NCBI GenBank assembly: GCA_903923175.1
Contig: CAIXWQ010000726.1
Coordinates: 1-42,675, forward strand
Reading direction: 5' to 3'
Source: an uncultured delta proteobacterium
GTDB taxonomy: Bacteria > Myxococcota_A > Polyangia > Polyangiales > JADJMO01
DNA: 42,675 nt
In this document: positions 26,879-37,000 of the stretch, in pieces
Layout of the letters: each line of letters starts with the position of its first letter
How positions within the stretch are numbered: position 1 is the stretch's first letter
The notes under the pieces: generated by a model
What the model was told of the DNA's origin: nothing
The model's input: the letters and a program-made list of their open reading frames with translations, nothing else
The model's database searches: none
Program-made: the position numbers and the translations under genes

Positions 26879-27043
26879 GCTCGCTCGGTCGCCCGGGTCC
26901 GAGACTGCTCCGGGGTACGGGGGCGCTGGGCTCGACCCAGCTTCGCAGACGGCTCCGTCGAGGCCGGCGCCGCGCCCACGTCGTCGGCGTAGATCCGAAC
27001 GCGCGCCTCGCTCGTAAACCCAACGAGCGGAGACGACGCGACG

Positions 27044-27655
27044 ATGAGCCACCTCGACCAGACGCTGCTGCACGATCTGGCGCTCGGCGCGCCGGGCAGC
27101 GAGCTCGACGTCGCGCACGTCGAGCGATGCTCGGAGTGTCGACGCACGCTCGACGAGCTTCGTCAGGCGTGGGCGCGCTTCGCGAGCGCGCAGCCGCCGT
27201 GCGCGCCACCGCCGGCGCTGCGGGCGACGCTCCTCGCCGAGATCGAAGGGGGGCATCGCTACGCGCCGTTCACCTCGCGGGTGGCGAAGCTGTTCGCGAT
27301 CGAGGAGGCGCGCGCCGTCGCGCTGCTGGCGCGCGCGGCCGATCCGGCCTCGTTCCGCGCGCAACCGGTCGCTGGAGTCACGCTCGCCAGCGCGGAGGTC
27401 GGTGCGCCGTTGGGCGCCGCGCGCGCTTGCTTCCTGCGGGCCGCGCCGGGCACGCGCTACCCGCGGCACGAGCACGGGGGCGAGGAGCGCGTGCTGGTGC
27501 TCGAAGGGGGCTTCCGTGACGACGCCGGGCACGAGGCGCATGCGGGCGATCTCGAGCTGAGCCCGGCGGGCTCGACGCACGCTTTCGTCGTGCTCGAGGA
27601 CGCCCCGTGCGTGAGCGCGATCGTCTCGACCGGGCCGCTGCGGCTGGTCGGCTGA
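27044..27655 (+). CDS. ChrR-like anti-sigma factor 1 (ZAS zinc finger + cupin)
   Basis: HVERCSECRRTL (HxxxCxxC) and cupin RHEHGGEERVLVLEGGFRDDAGHEAHAGDLELSPAGSTHAF. Confidence 0.9.
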   Translation: MSHLDQTLLHDLALGAPGSELDVAHVERCSECRRTLDELRQAWARFASAQPPCAPPPALRATLLAEIEGGHRYAPFTSRVAKLFAIEEARAVALLARAADPASFRAQPVAGVTLASAEVGAPLGAARACFLRAAPGTRYPRHEHGGEERVLVLEGGFRDDAGHEAHAGDLELSPAGSTHAFVVLEDAPCVSAIVSTGPLRLVG

Positions 27656-27763
27656 ACGGTGACCCGCGGGCCCTGCAGCGCCGCCGCGCGTCGCATCCCG
27701 CCGCGCACGGGGGTGGCGAATCGCCCCGATCCGGGCGATGCTCGCCCGTTCAGGCCGAACACG

Positions 27764-28339
27764 GTGGGGGGCAGGTTGGAGCCGGAGACGAACGAACTCG
27801 ACGTCGAGCTCGTGCAGGCGGTCGCCCGAGGCGATCGTGCGGCGCTCGCGCGCCTGTACGATCTCTACGCGCCCCTGATGATGGCCGTCGCGGCGCGCAT
27901 CCTCGGCGATCGACGCGAGGCCGAGGACCTCCTCCACGACGTGCTCCTCGAGGTCTGGCGCCACGCCGACGAATACGCCGCGGCCCGCGGCTCGGTGCGC
28001 TCGTGGCTGCTGATCCGGCTGCGCAGCCGAGCGCTCGACCGCCGCAAGTCGGCGGCGTCGACGCGCACCGTCCCGCTGAACGCCGGGCACGGTCACGAGG
28101 AGCGCGCGTCGGCGGGCGACGATCCCTCGCTCGGCCCCGATCACGCGGCGGTTCGTCGGGCGATCGCTGCGCTCCCCGAAGAGCAGCGCGTCGTCCTGGA
28201 GCTCGGATACTTCGAAGGGCTCTCGTCCTCCGAGATCGCGGAGCGCATCGCCGCGCCGATCGGCACGGTGAAATCGCGGGTCGCCGCCGCTCTCGCGAAG
28301 CTTCGGGCTGGGCTCGGCGGAAAGGAGGAAGCGCGATGA
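27764..28339 (+). CDS. ECF-family RNA polymerase sigma factor
   Basis: ELVQAVARGDRAALARLYDLYAPLMMAVAARILGDRREAEDLLHDVLLEVWRHA (region 2) and LPEEQRVVLELGYFEGLSSSEIAERIAAPIGTVKSRVAAALAKLRAGL (region 4). Start uncertain (GTG 27764 or TTG 27776). Confidence 0.95.
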   Translation: MGGRLEPETNELDVELVQAVARGDRAALARLYDLYAPLMMAVAARILGDRREAEDLLHDVLLEVWRHADEYAAARGSVRSWLLIRLRSRALDRRKSAASTRTVPLNAGHGHEERASAGDDPSLGPDHAAVRRAIAALPEEQRVVLELGYFEGLSSSEIAERIAAPIGTVKSRVAAALAKLRAGLGGKEEAR

Positions 28340-28980
28340 ACCACGTCGTCGACCTCCTCCCCGAGCTCGCCCTCGGCGCCCTCGGCTCGATCGACGCATC
28401 GATGCGCGCGCGTGCCGAGGCTCACCTCGCGACCTGCCCGAGCTGCTCCGCCGAGGCCCAGGCCTGGGAAGAGATCGGCGTCGCGCTGGCCGAGTCGCTG
28501 CCGGGCAGCGCCGCCCCGACCACGATCCGCGCGCGCGTGCTCGCCGCCGCGGCGGCCAAGGGGCGCCTCGCCCGCTTCGCCGACGCCGTCATGCACCTCT
28601 TCGAGGTGCCGGAGGAGAAGGCCCTGGCCCTCCTCGAGGCCGTCGACGCCATCGAGGCTTGGGAGCCGGGTCCCGTCCCTGGGCTCGCGCTGATGCACCT
28701 GAAGGGCGGGCCCGCCCTGGCCGGCGCCGACACCGGCTTCGTGCGCTTCCCCGCTGGCATGCCCTGGCCGCTGCACAAGCACCTCGGCGACGAGCTCATG
28801 CTCGTCCTGGAGGGCGGGTTCGTCGACGACGGTGGGCGCGCGTTCGGTCCTGGCGACGTGGTGCGCATGCCGCCCGGGAGCCAGCACTCGTTCGACATCG
28901 CGCCCACCCGCGACTGCGTGGCAGCGGTGGTCGTGCACGTCGGGATCGAGCTCCCGCCAGGCCATCGCCTGGTCATTTGA
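28336..28980 (+). CDS. ChrR-like anti-sigma factor 2 (ZAS zinc finger + cupin)
   Basis: HLATCPSCSAEA (HxxxCxxC) and cupin PLHKHLGDELMLVLEGGFVDDGGRAFGPGDVVRMPPGSQHSF. ATGA overlap with the sigma gene. Confidence 0.93.
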   Translation: MNHVVDLLPELALGALGSIDASMRARAEAHLATCPSCSAEAQAWEEIGVALAESLPGSAAPTTIRARVLAAAAAKGRLARFADAVMHLFEVPEEKALALLEAVDAIEAWEPGPVPGLALMHLKGGPALAGADTGFVRFPAGMPWPLHKHLGDELMLVLEGGFVDDGGRAFGPGDVVRMPPGSQHSFDIAPTRDCVAAVVVHVGIELPPGHRLVI

Positions 28981-29046
28981 GCCGGCGCACGGAGCCGGCT
29001 ACGGCGGCCGCCTCGTCCGGGCCAGGCGACGAAGGCCAGCGCGGAT

Positions 29047-30930
29047 ATGCTCCGCGGCATGGAGGAAGCTGCTAGCCGCCTCGTGCTCGGCGACGCGCTC
29101 GAGACGCTGCTCTCGCACGCCGTCGAGCCTCTCCTGGTGGCGCGGCTCACCGGCGAGGTCGTCGCGGCCAACGACGCCGCGTGCGCCTTGTTCGACCACT
29201 CGCACGCCGACCTGCTGCGCCTACGGCGCGACGATCTCATCGACGCGAGCGATCCGCGCTTCGCGGCGAGGCTCGCGACGCGCGAGCGGAGCGGACGCGC
29301 GTCCGGCGAGCTCCGGGTGCGCAGGCGTAGCGGGCAGCTCGTCGACGTCGAGGTGACGAGCACCGTCTTCGAGATCACCGCCGAGCCGATGCTGTGGCTC
29401 TGCTTCGTCGATCTCTCGGAGCGACGGCGCGCGGAGGCGGCCGAGGAGCGATTCCGCGCCCTGTCGGAGGCCTCGCAGGAGGCCGTCCTCTTCCATCGGG
29501 ACGGCCGGGTGGTGATCGCGAACGACGCGGCGTGCGTGCAGTACCGCATCGAGCGCGACGCCTTCATCGGCCGCCCGCTGCACGACTTCGTCGCCCCCTC
29601 CTCTCGCGCACTCGTCGCGCAGCGCGCTCGCGACGGCCACCCGGGCCCCTACGAGGCGGACGGGCTCCGCGCCGACGGAACGATCTTCCCGGCCGAGGTC
29701 GTGGCGCGCACGACGGTGTTCCGCGGCGAAGCGGTCCGCGTGGTGTGCGTTCGCGACCTGAGCACGCGCAAGCGCATGGAGGCCGAGCTCGCGCTGGCAG
29801 ACCGCCTCGCGGCGATCGGCACCCTCGCGGCCGGCGTCGCGCACGAGGTCAACAACCCGCTGACGTACGTGCTCCTCAACCTCGCGATGGTGATCGATCA
29901 GCTCGAGCACACCGCTCCGAACGAGCCGTTCGACGCCGCGAAGGGGCTGGTGGCGCTGCACGACGCGCGAGCCGGTGCCGAGCGCGTCCGCGACATCGTG
30001 CGGGGCCTGCTCGCCTTCTCACGCTCCGACGACACGCATACAGGGCCAGTCGACCTCGCGCGCGTGATCGAGCGCACGACCAAGCTGGTGGCGAGCGGCC
30101 TGCGGCATCGCGCGCGGCTGCACGTCGAGGTCGCCCCCGTCGCGCGCGTCTTGGGGACCGAGACGAAGCTCGGTCAAGTGCTGCTCAACCTCCTGGTCAA
30201 CGCCGCGCAGGCGATCCCCGAGGGCGCCGTCGATCGCCATCGCGTCGACGTCCGCGTGCGCGCCGCCGAGTCGGGCATGATCGCACTCGAGGTCCGCGAC
30301 ACGGGCCCGGGGATCGCGTCGCAGGTGCAGACGCGGATCTTCGATCCGTTCGTGACGACCAGAGCGCCCGGCACCGGCACGGGGCTCGGCCTCTCGATCT
30401 GCCACGGCATCGTGACGCAGCTCGGCGGTCGCATCGAGGTCGAGCGCCGTCCGGGGCACGGCACGACGTTCCGCGTGCTGCTGCCCGCGGCGGACGCGAC
30501 CCCGCAGTGGCACGCCGAGCCGAGCGCCCCGCGGGCCTCACCAGAGCGCCAAGCCCGCGCGCGGTTGCTGGTGGTCGACGACGAACCGAAGCTGCGCGAG
30601 CGCCTCACGAGCCTGCTCGCGGAGGACTACGACGTCGTGTCGCTCGCGTCGGGACGGGAGGCGCTGGACCTCCTCGAGCGAGACCGCCGCTTCGACGTCG
30701 TTGTGTGCGATCTCCTGATGGCGGAGCTCACGGGGATGGACGTGTACGAGGCGCTCTGGGAGAGCGCGCCGGCGCTCGCGGAGCGCGTGCTGTTCCTCAC
30801 CGGTGGGTTCGCTTCGCCGCTCGCGGAGGCCTTCGTCGTCGCGCATGCCGCGCGCGTCGTGGCGAAGCCGTTCGAGATGCCCCAGCTGCGCGCCGCGATC
30901 GAGCGAGTGATCGCCGGCTCGAACGACTGA
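29047..30930 (+). CDS. Hybrid sensor histidine kinase (two PAS domains, HisKA-HATPase, C-terminal receiver)
   Basis: FRALSEASQEAVLFHRDGRVVIANDAAC (PAS), AAGVAHEVNNPLTYVLLNL (H-box), LLNLLVNAAQAIP, DTGPGIASQVQTRIFDPFVTTRAPGTGTGLGLSI, RLLVVDDEPKLRERL...VVCDLLMAELTGMD...VVAKPFEMPQL. Confidence 0.95.
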   Translation: MLRGMEEAASRLVLGDALETLLSHAVEPLLVARLTGEVVAANDAACALFDHSHADLLRLRRDDLIDASDPRFAARLATRERSGRASGELRVRRRSGQLVDVEVTSTVFEITAEPMLWLCFVDLSERRRAEAAEERFRALSEASQEAVLFHRDGRVVIANDAACVQYRIERDAFIGRPLHDFVAPSSRALVAQRARDGHPGPYEADGLRADGTIFPAEVVARTTVFRGEAVRVVCVRDLSTRKRMEAELALADRLAAIGTLAAGVAHEVNNPLTYVLLNLAMVIDQLEHTAPNEPFDAAKGLVALHDARAGAERVRDIVRGLLAFSRSDDTHTGPVDLARVIERTTKLVASGLRHRARLHVEVAPVARVLGTETKLGQVLLNLLVNAAQAIPEGAVDRHRVDVRVRAAESGMIALEVRDTGPGIASQVQTRIFDPFVTTRAPGTGTGLGLSICHGIVTQLGGRIEVERRPGHGTTFRVLLPAADATPQWHAEPSAPRASPERQARARLLVVDDEPKLRERLTSLLAEDYDVVSLASGREALDLLERDRRFDVVVCDLLMAELTGMDVYEALWESAPALAERVLFLTGGFASPLAEAFVVAHAARVVAKPFEMPQLRAAIERVIAGSND

Positions 30931-30950
30931 GCGAGGCGCACCGCGACGCA

Positions 30951-30994
30951 GACAAAAACGAACTCGGCGAGCGACGTGACCGCCGCTCGCCGAG
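30951..30994 (-). terminator. Rho-independent terminator of the giant TPR gene
   Basis: Minus strand: ctcggcgagcg-gcggtcacgt-cgctcgccgag (11-bp perfect stem) followed by ttcgtttttgtc, just past the stop at 31010. Confidence 0.85.
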
Positions 30995-31009
30995 GCTCCG
31001 TGACGCGCG

Positions 31010-34000
31010 CTACTTGGCCGCCTTCAGCTCCGCGATGCGCTCCTTCGCGGTGACGAGCGTCGGCTCGGTCTCCACCGCGCGCTCGTACATCTGGATGGCC
31101 TTGGTCTTGTCACCCTGCTTGTGGCTGATCTCGCCGAGGTAGAAGAAGACCTCGCCCTTGGTGATGCCGCTGCTCCCATCGAGCTTCTGCAGCAGTAGCG
31201 CGCGGAACGTCCTCTGCGCACGCTCGAGATCGCTCGTCTCGAGCGCGAGCTTGCCGAGATCGCGCAACACCAGCACGTTGCCGGGATCGATCTTGAACGC
31301 GAGATCGAACTCCTGCAGCGCGGCGTCCTTCTCGCCCTGCGCAGACAGCGCCTGGGCGAGCCGGTGGTGATAGACCGCGAGCTCCTTGGTGCGCTTGCCA
31401 CCGAACGACTCGATGACCTTGCGCAGCACGTCGGCCGCGTCCTTGCCGCGACCGCTCGCCGAGAGCGCATCGCAGAGGAGGAGCAGCAGCGGCCGATCGT
31501 CCGGGACGAGCGCGCTCGCCTTCTCCAGCAGCGCGGCCGCCTCACCGGGCGCCTCGCGCTTCTGCATGTGGATCTCCGCCGCCTGCTTGTAGAGCGCGGA
31601 CTTCGGCGCGGCCTCGCTCTCGATCTCGGCCTCGAGCACCAGGATCGCGGCGAGCTCTCCCCACGCCTGCGTGCCCTGGTAGTGCGTGCGCAGGTCCTTG
31701 CGCGCGCGCGCCGCCAGGTCCTTCGCCTCCGCCTTCTCGGCGAGATCGAGCGCGCGCCGAAGCGCCTTCTCGCGCCCGCCGTCGTCCTTCAGCTCACCGC
31801 GCAGCTCGGCGAGCTCGAGCGCCAGCTCGGCCCCCTCTGCCCCCGTCGACTCCTCGACCAGGCGCGCCAGCGCCTCGGCCTTCTTCTCGCGGTCGCCACG
31901 CTGACCGTGGATCTTCACCAGCGCCCGGAGCGCGCCGACGTGCTTCTCGTCCTTCGCGAGGACGGCCTCGTACGTCTCGATGGCGCGCGCCGGATCCTTC
32001 AGCCGGTTCGCATAGAGCTCACCGAGCCGTACGCGCAGCGACAGCTCCGCGCTTCGATCGCCGGCGGTCGACGCCCGTTCGATCTGCGCCCCGAGCAGCT
32101 CCGCGAGCGGCTCGTCGCGCCCGAGCGACTCGTAGAGATCACCGAGCTTGAGGACGGCCTCGGTGTTCGAGGGCTCCTCTTCGATGACGGCGCGGAGCGT
32201 GTCGACCGCGTCCTCGGGCTTCTGCAGTTGTTCGTGTTGCAGCGAGGCGAGCTCGAGGCGCAGCACGCTGCGCCCGTCGGGCGAGCGGGCTGCGTCGATG
32301 AGTCGGCCGATCAGCTCGGCGAGATCGTCGAACCGCTTCGCGTCGAGGTACAGCGCCCGAAGCTCCTTGGCCGCGACCTCGTCGCCGACGCCACCGTCGG
32401 ACGAGTCGAGGAGCTCACGATAGAGCTCGATGGCCTGCGCGACGTCGGCGAGCTCGCTGCGCGCCACCTTCGCGGCCTCGTGACGGAGCTTCGACTGCTC
32501 GTCGGCCTCTGCCGCGAGCTCGGCGCGGCGGAGCAGGAGGGCGAACACTTCCTTCCAGTCCTTCGCCTCCGCCCGCGCTGCCGTGAGCTGTTCGAGGGCC
32601 CACGCGTTCGCCTCGTCCTCCTTGAGAAGCTCGCGCAGGATGACCTCGGCGAGCACGGCGTCCTTGAGGACCGTGACCGCGAGCGTGTGCGCCTCGCGCA
32701 GCAGGACCCGCTTCTCCTCCGGCGCCCCTTCGAGCGCCGAGCGCCGTCGCAGCGTAGCGACGAGGTCGGCCTCGCGCCCCGCGCCGCGCTGGAGCGACTC
32801 GATGGTCTTGAGGATCTCGAGGTTCTCCGGATCGTGGGCGAGCGCCTTGGCGTAGGCCTCCTCGGCGCCGCGCTCGTCCTTCGCACGATCGCGACGCCAG
32901 CCGGCGACCTTCAGCCAGAGATCGCGCGCCGTGTCGCTCGGAAGCGACGCGTTCGCGGCGAGGATCTCGGCGACGACGTCCGCCGCCTCCTTCCACTGGT
33001 CGGTGATCGGCAGCAGGCGCTCGAGCTCGGCGAAGGCCTCGGGCTCGGTGGGCTCGTCCTTGAGCGCGCGCTCGACCTGACGCTGCGCCGCCTTCGGGTC
33101 CTCCGCCTTCTCCTCGAGCACGCGCGCGAGGTCGAGGCGGAGGCGCGTCCGGTCGCGCGGCGCCGCGCGATCGATCCGCTTCTCGAAGAGCGTCGCGAGC
33201 TTGTGGTGATCGTTCGCCGCTCGATAGACCGGCTCGAGGGACTCCGACACCTCTTCGAAGAGCTCGGCGTCGTCGAGGAGCTTCTCGAGCGCCGCGCGCG
33301 TCGCCGCGTGCTCGGGGACCTCCTCGATCGCCGACCGCAGGGTCGCGAGCCCCTCGCGCTTGTGGTTGAACTTCTCGATCTGCAGGAGCGCCAGGCGACG
33401 GCGGAGATCCGCGCGGGCCGCAGCCTCGGTCGAGACCTCGATGCGCCGCTGCAGCACGTCGGCGAGATCCTCGAACTTGTCGAGTCGGCCGTAGAGGCGA
33501 TCGAGCCCCTCGAGCAGCTCGGGGAGATCCCCCGCCTGCTCCGTGGCCTTCGCGAGCGCAGCCGCGGCGCGCGCATCGTCCTTGAGCTTCTCCTCGGCCA
33601 CGCGAGCCAGCGTGACGAGGAGCTCCTTGCCGAGGTCCGCGTCGTAGCCGCCGGCCGCGCGCTTCTCGAGCGCGTCGGCCCACGCGCGCCAACCCGCGTC
33701 GCCCGGCTCGTGGCCGGCCATCCGCTCGAGCTCGTCGCGCAGCTCCTTGTCGTCGGGGGTCTCCTCGAACGCGCGCAGCAGCGCGTCGCGCGCGGCGGCG
33801 ACGTCGTGGCGCCCTTCCTCGTGAACGCGGGCGATCGACTGCAGCGTGCGGGCGCGATCGATCGGATCCTGCTGCCCGCCGAGTCGGAGCTCGAGCACGG
33901 CGACCAGGTCGTCGTGGCGCCCAGCGCCGCGGAGGACCGGCTCGAGGATGTCGGCCGCGGTACCGCGGAGCGCCTCGTCCTTCTCGCCGATGGCCCGCAC

Positions 34001-37000
34001 GGCCGCTACGGCACCCTCGTCGCCCGGTGCTTCGTCGAGCACCTGGCGGTAGATCTCGAGCGCAGCCGCCGCGTCGTCCAGCTCGCGCGCCTGCAGCTCG
34101 CCGATGCGCTTGCGGACGGCGATTCGCTCGGCGGCGTCGCCCGTCGTCGCAGCGCGCAGGCGCATGGCGTCGAGGAGCTCCAGCCACATCTTCTCGGACT
34201 CGTAGAGCCGCTCGAGCGCCCGAGATGCCTCGGTGTCGTTCGGCCGGACGTCGAGCGCTGCGCGGAGCGAGCCGATCGCCTCGCGCGGGTCGACGAGCCC
34301 CTTCTCCGCGCGCTTGGCGCGACGCATCAGCAAGTCGTAGCGGAGGTCCGCCTCGTTCGCGCCCGCCGCGTCGACGCGGCGCTGATAGAGCTCGACCAGC
34401 TTCTCGTTGTCGTCCTTCGCCTCGTAGAGCTCGATGAGCGCGTCGAGGGTGGCGGTCGACTCGGATTCGACCTCGAGCGCGTGCTCGAACGCGGCGATCG
34501 CCTGCGCCGCCTCGTCGAGCATGTCGCGACGGAGGCCGCCGAGGCGGCGCCACGCGAGCGCCTGCTCGGACGGATCACCGTGGATCTCGGCCTTCTTCGC
34601 GAGCACCCGGTCGAGCGCGCGCCAGTCACCGAGCAGCGTCGCGAGCTTGTCGAGCCGCTCGACGACGCTCAGGTCGTCAGGGTCGAGCGTGTGGAGACGC
34701 TCGAGCGTCTCGAGCGCCTTGCGGGGATCGTCGCGGCGACGATCGTGCAGGTCGGCGAGACCGCGCAGCAGGTCGGGCTTCGCGACGTCGTCGACCGCGG
34801 CGGTCGCGGTCTCGTAGGCGGCGACGAGCCCGTCCCAATCGCCAAGCGCCTCGGCGAGGCGATCGGCCTCGGTCCGCAGCGAACCGTCCTCCGGATCGAG
34901 GGCCCATGCCCTGCGGATGGCGTCGAAGGCCTTGGCGCGGTCGCCGCCGCGGTCCTCCCAGAGCTTCGCGGTCTCGCGGAGGATCGTCGTCCGGTCGCCG
35001 AGGTCGGTGGCGAGCGCGAGCCGCTCGTCGCCGAGGTCGATGAGGCGTCGCCAGTCGTCTGCCCCCTCGTAGAGGGGACGGAGGATCTCGGCGACGCGAG
35101 GCTTGAGCTCCTCGCGCTTGAGCATCGCCTCCAGGGCGTCGATGGCGCCGCGGTGCGAGGGGAGCGCCTGGACGATCTCCTCGTAGCGGTCGATGGCCCC
35201 GTTCGCGTCGGAGAGCTTGCCGTCGAGCACGCCGCCGAGCTTCAGGCGGAACGGCGCCCCCTTCTCGGGCGAATCGGCCGCCTCGGCGCGGCGCTCGAGC
35301 AGCTCGGCGAGATCGCGCCAGCGATCGGTCTTGGAGTACAGCGCCTCGAGCGCGTCGAGCGCGCCGCCATCACGGTCGTCGACCTCGAGCAGCTCGCGGA
35401 ACGCGTCGATCGCCGCGCCGTCGTCGTTGCGGACGTCGCGGTGGAGCTCGGCGATGTTGCGGAGCAGCGCGCTGCGCTCGGCCGGCTCGAAGCGGAAATC
35501 GAGCGCCTCGCGGTAGAGCGCGATGCGGTCGTCGGGGCGGCCGAGCGGCTTCAGCAGCCGCTCGATGGCGTCGAACGTCACGCGCCCAGCGGCGTCGACG
35601 GCGTGTGCGCGGCGGTAGAGCGCGAGCGCGCGCTCGGCGTCGTTCAAGCCCTCGGCGAGCTCGCCCGCGCGGAGCGCGAGCTTGGCGGTCGAGCCGTCGT
35701 CGCTCGTGATCTTCGCGAGCTCGCGCTCGTAGATCTCGAGCAGATCCTTCTGCAGGGCGCCCGACTTCGCGACGCGCTCGAGCTCGCTCCAGGTCGCCTC
35801 GTTCGAGGGATCCTCGGCGAGCACGCGCGCCCACGCGGCGAGGGACGCGGAGAGATCCTTCCCCTCGTCCTCCAGCATGTTGGAAATGCGCGTGAGGAAG
35901 CTGCGACGCTCGGCCGGCTCGTCGGCGTCGAGGAGCCGGACCTCCAGCGTGTGCATCACCTTGCGCCAGTCGCTGCGCTGCAGGTAGACCGGCTCGAGGA
36001 TCTCCGCCGCGCGGGCGCGGAGGTCCTTGTCGTCGAGCATCCCCTCGAGCTGCTCGATGGTCGGCGCGTACGTCGCGTCGATCGTGAGCGCCGTGCGGAA
36101 CTCGTCGAGCGCGCGGTCGACGTCGCCGAGGTGCTTGCGGGCGACGACCCCGAGCTCGTGGTGCAGCTCGACGTCGTTGCGCCACGTGGCGCCGCCCGAA
36201 GGAGGGGCGTCCGGCGCGTTGCCGAGCTGACGCTCGAGCAGGCCGACCACGTCGCTCCAGCGACCCACCTGGCCGTAGAGGCGTTCGAGCGAGGTCAGCG
36301 CCTTGAACGGCGGCTGCCCTTCACCCTCGACGAGCTGCTCGAGGGCGTCGATCGCCCCTTGCGCATCGGCGAGCCCCGTCTCGCAGAGCTCCGCCTGCTT
36401 GAACAGCAGCGCCGTCTTCTTGGCCGGATCGGCCTCGATCTCCACGCGACGCTTCAAGACGTCGAGCAGCGCCGGCGCGTCCTTCTCTTCTTCGTAGAGC
36501 GTCTCGAGCGCCTGCAGCGCCCGGACGTCGTCCGCGCGGAGCTCGAGCGCTCGCACGTAATAGGTGCGCGCGACCGCGCGGTCTTCGAGCCGGGTGCGCG
36601 CGAGCTCGGCGACCCGGAGGTTCACGTCGAGCTTCGCCTCGTCGTCGACGATCTCGGGCTCGACCTTGCGGAAGAGGGCCACGAGCTCGCCGTGCGCCGA
36701 GGTCTCCGCGGACAGCCGCTCGGCTCGCTCGAGCCACGCACGCACACCTTCGGTCGCCGCCGCGCCCTCGAGGCCGCGCGCAGCGAGCCCGAAGGCGCGC
36801 TTCGGATCGCTCAGCGTCGACTCGGCGACCTGGACGGCCGTCGCGAGAATCTCGAGCCGATCGGCCCCCTCGCCCGCGGCGTCGGCCTGGATCTCGAGCA
36901 CCCCGAGCAGCTTCTCGCCCAGGTTCTCGGCCTCGTAGAGCGGGCGCAGCAGCCCCGCCGCCTCGGCGCGCGCCTCGGCGTTCTCGAGGAGCTTCTCGAG

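Noticed and set aside
24638-28399. 1253-aa minus-strand ORF
   Set aside because: Antisense to the GT39-like, anti-sigma and sigma genes; Arg/Ala/Glu-rich shadow translation with no domain signature.
28980-29000. Hairpin agccggc-gcacgga-gccggct after anti-sigma 2 as a terminator
   Set aside because: 7-bp stem without a U-tract; too weak to call a terminator between the anti-sigma and kinase genes.
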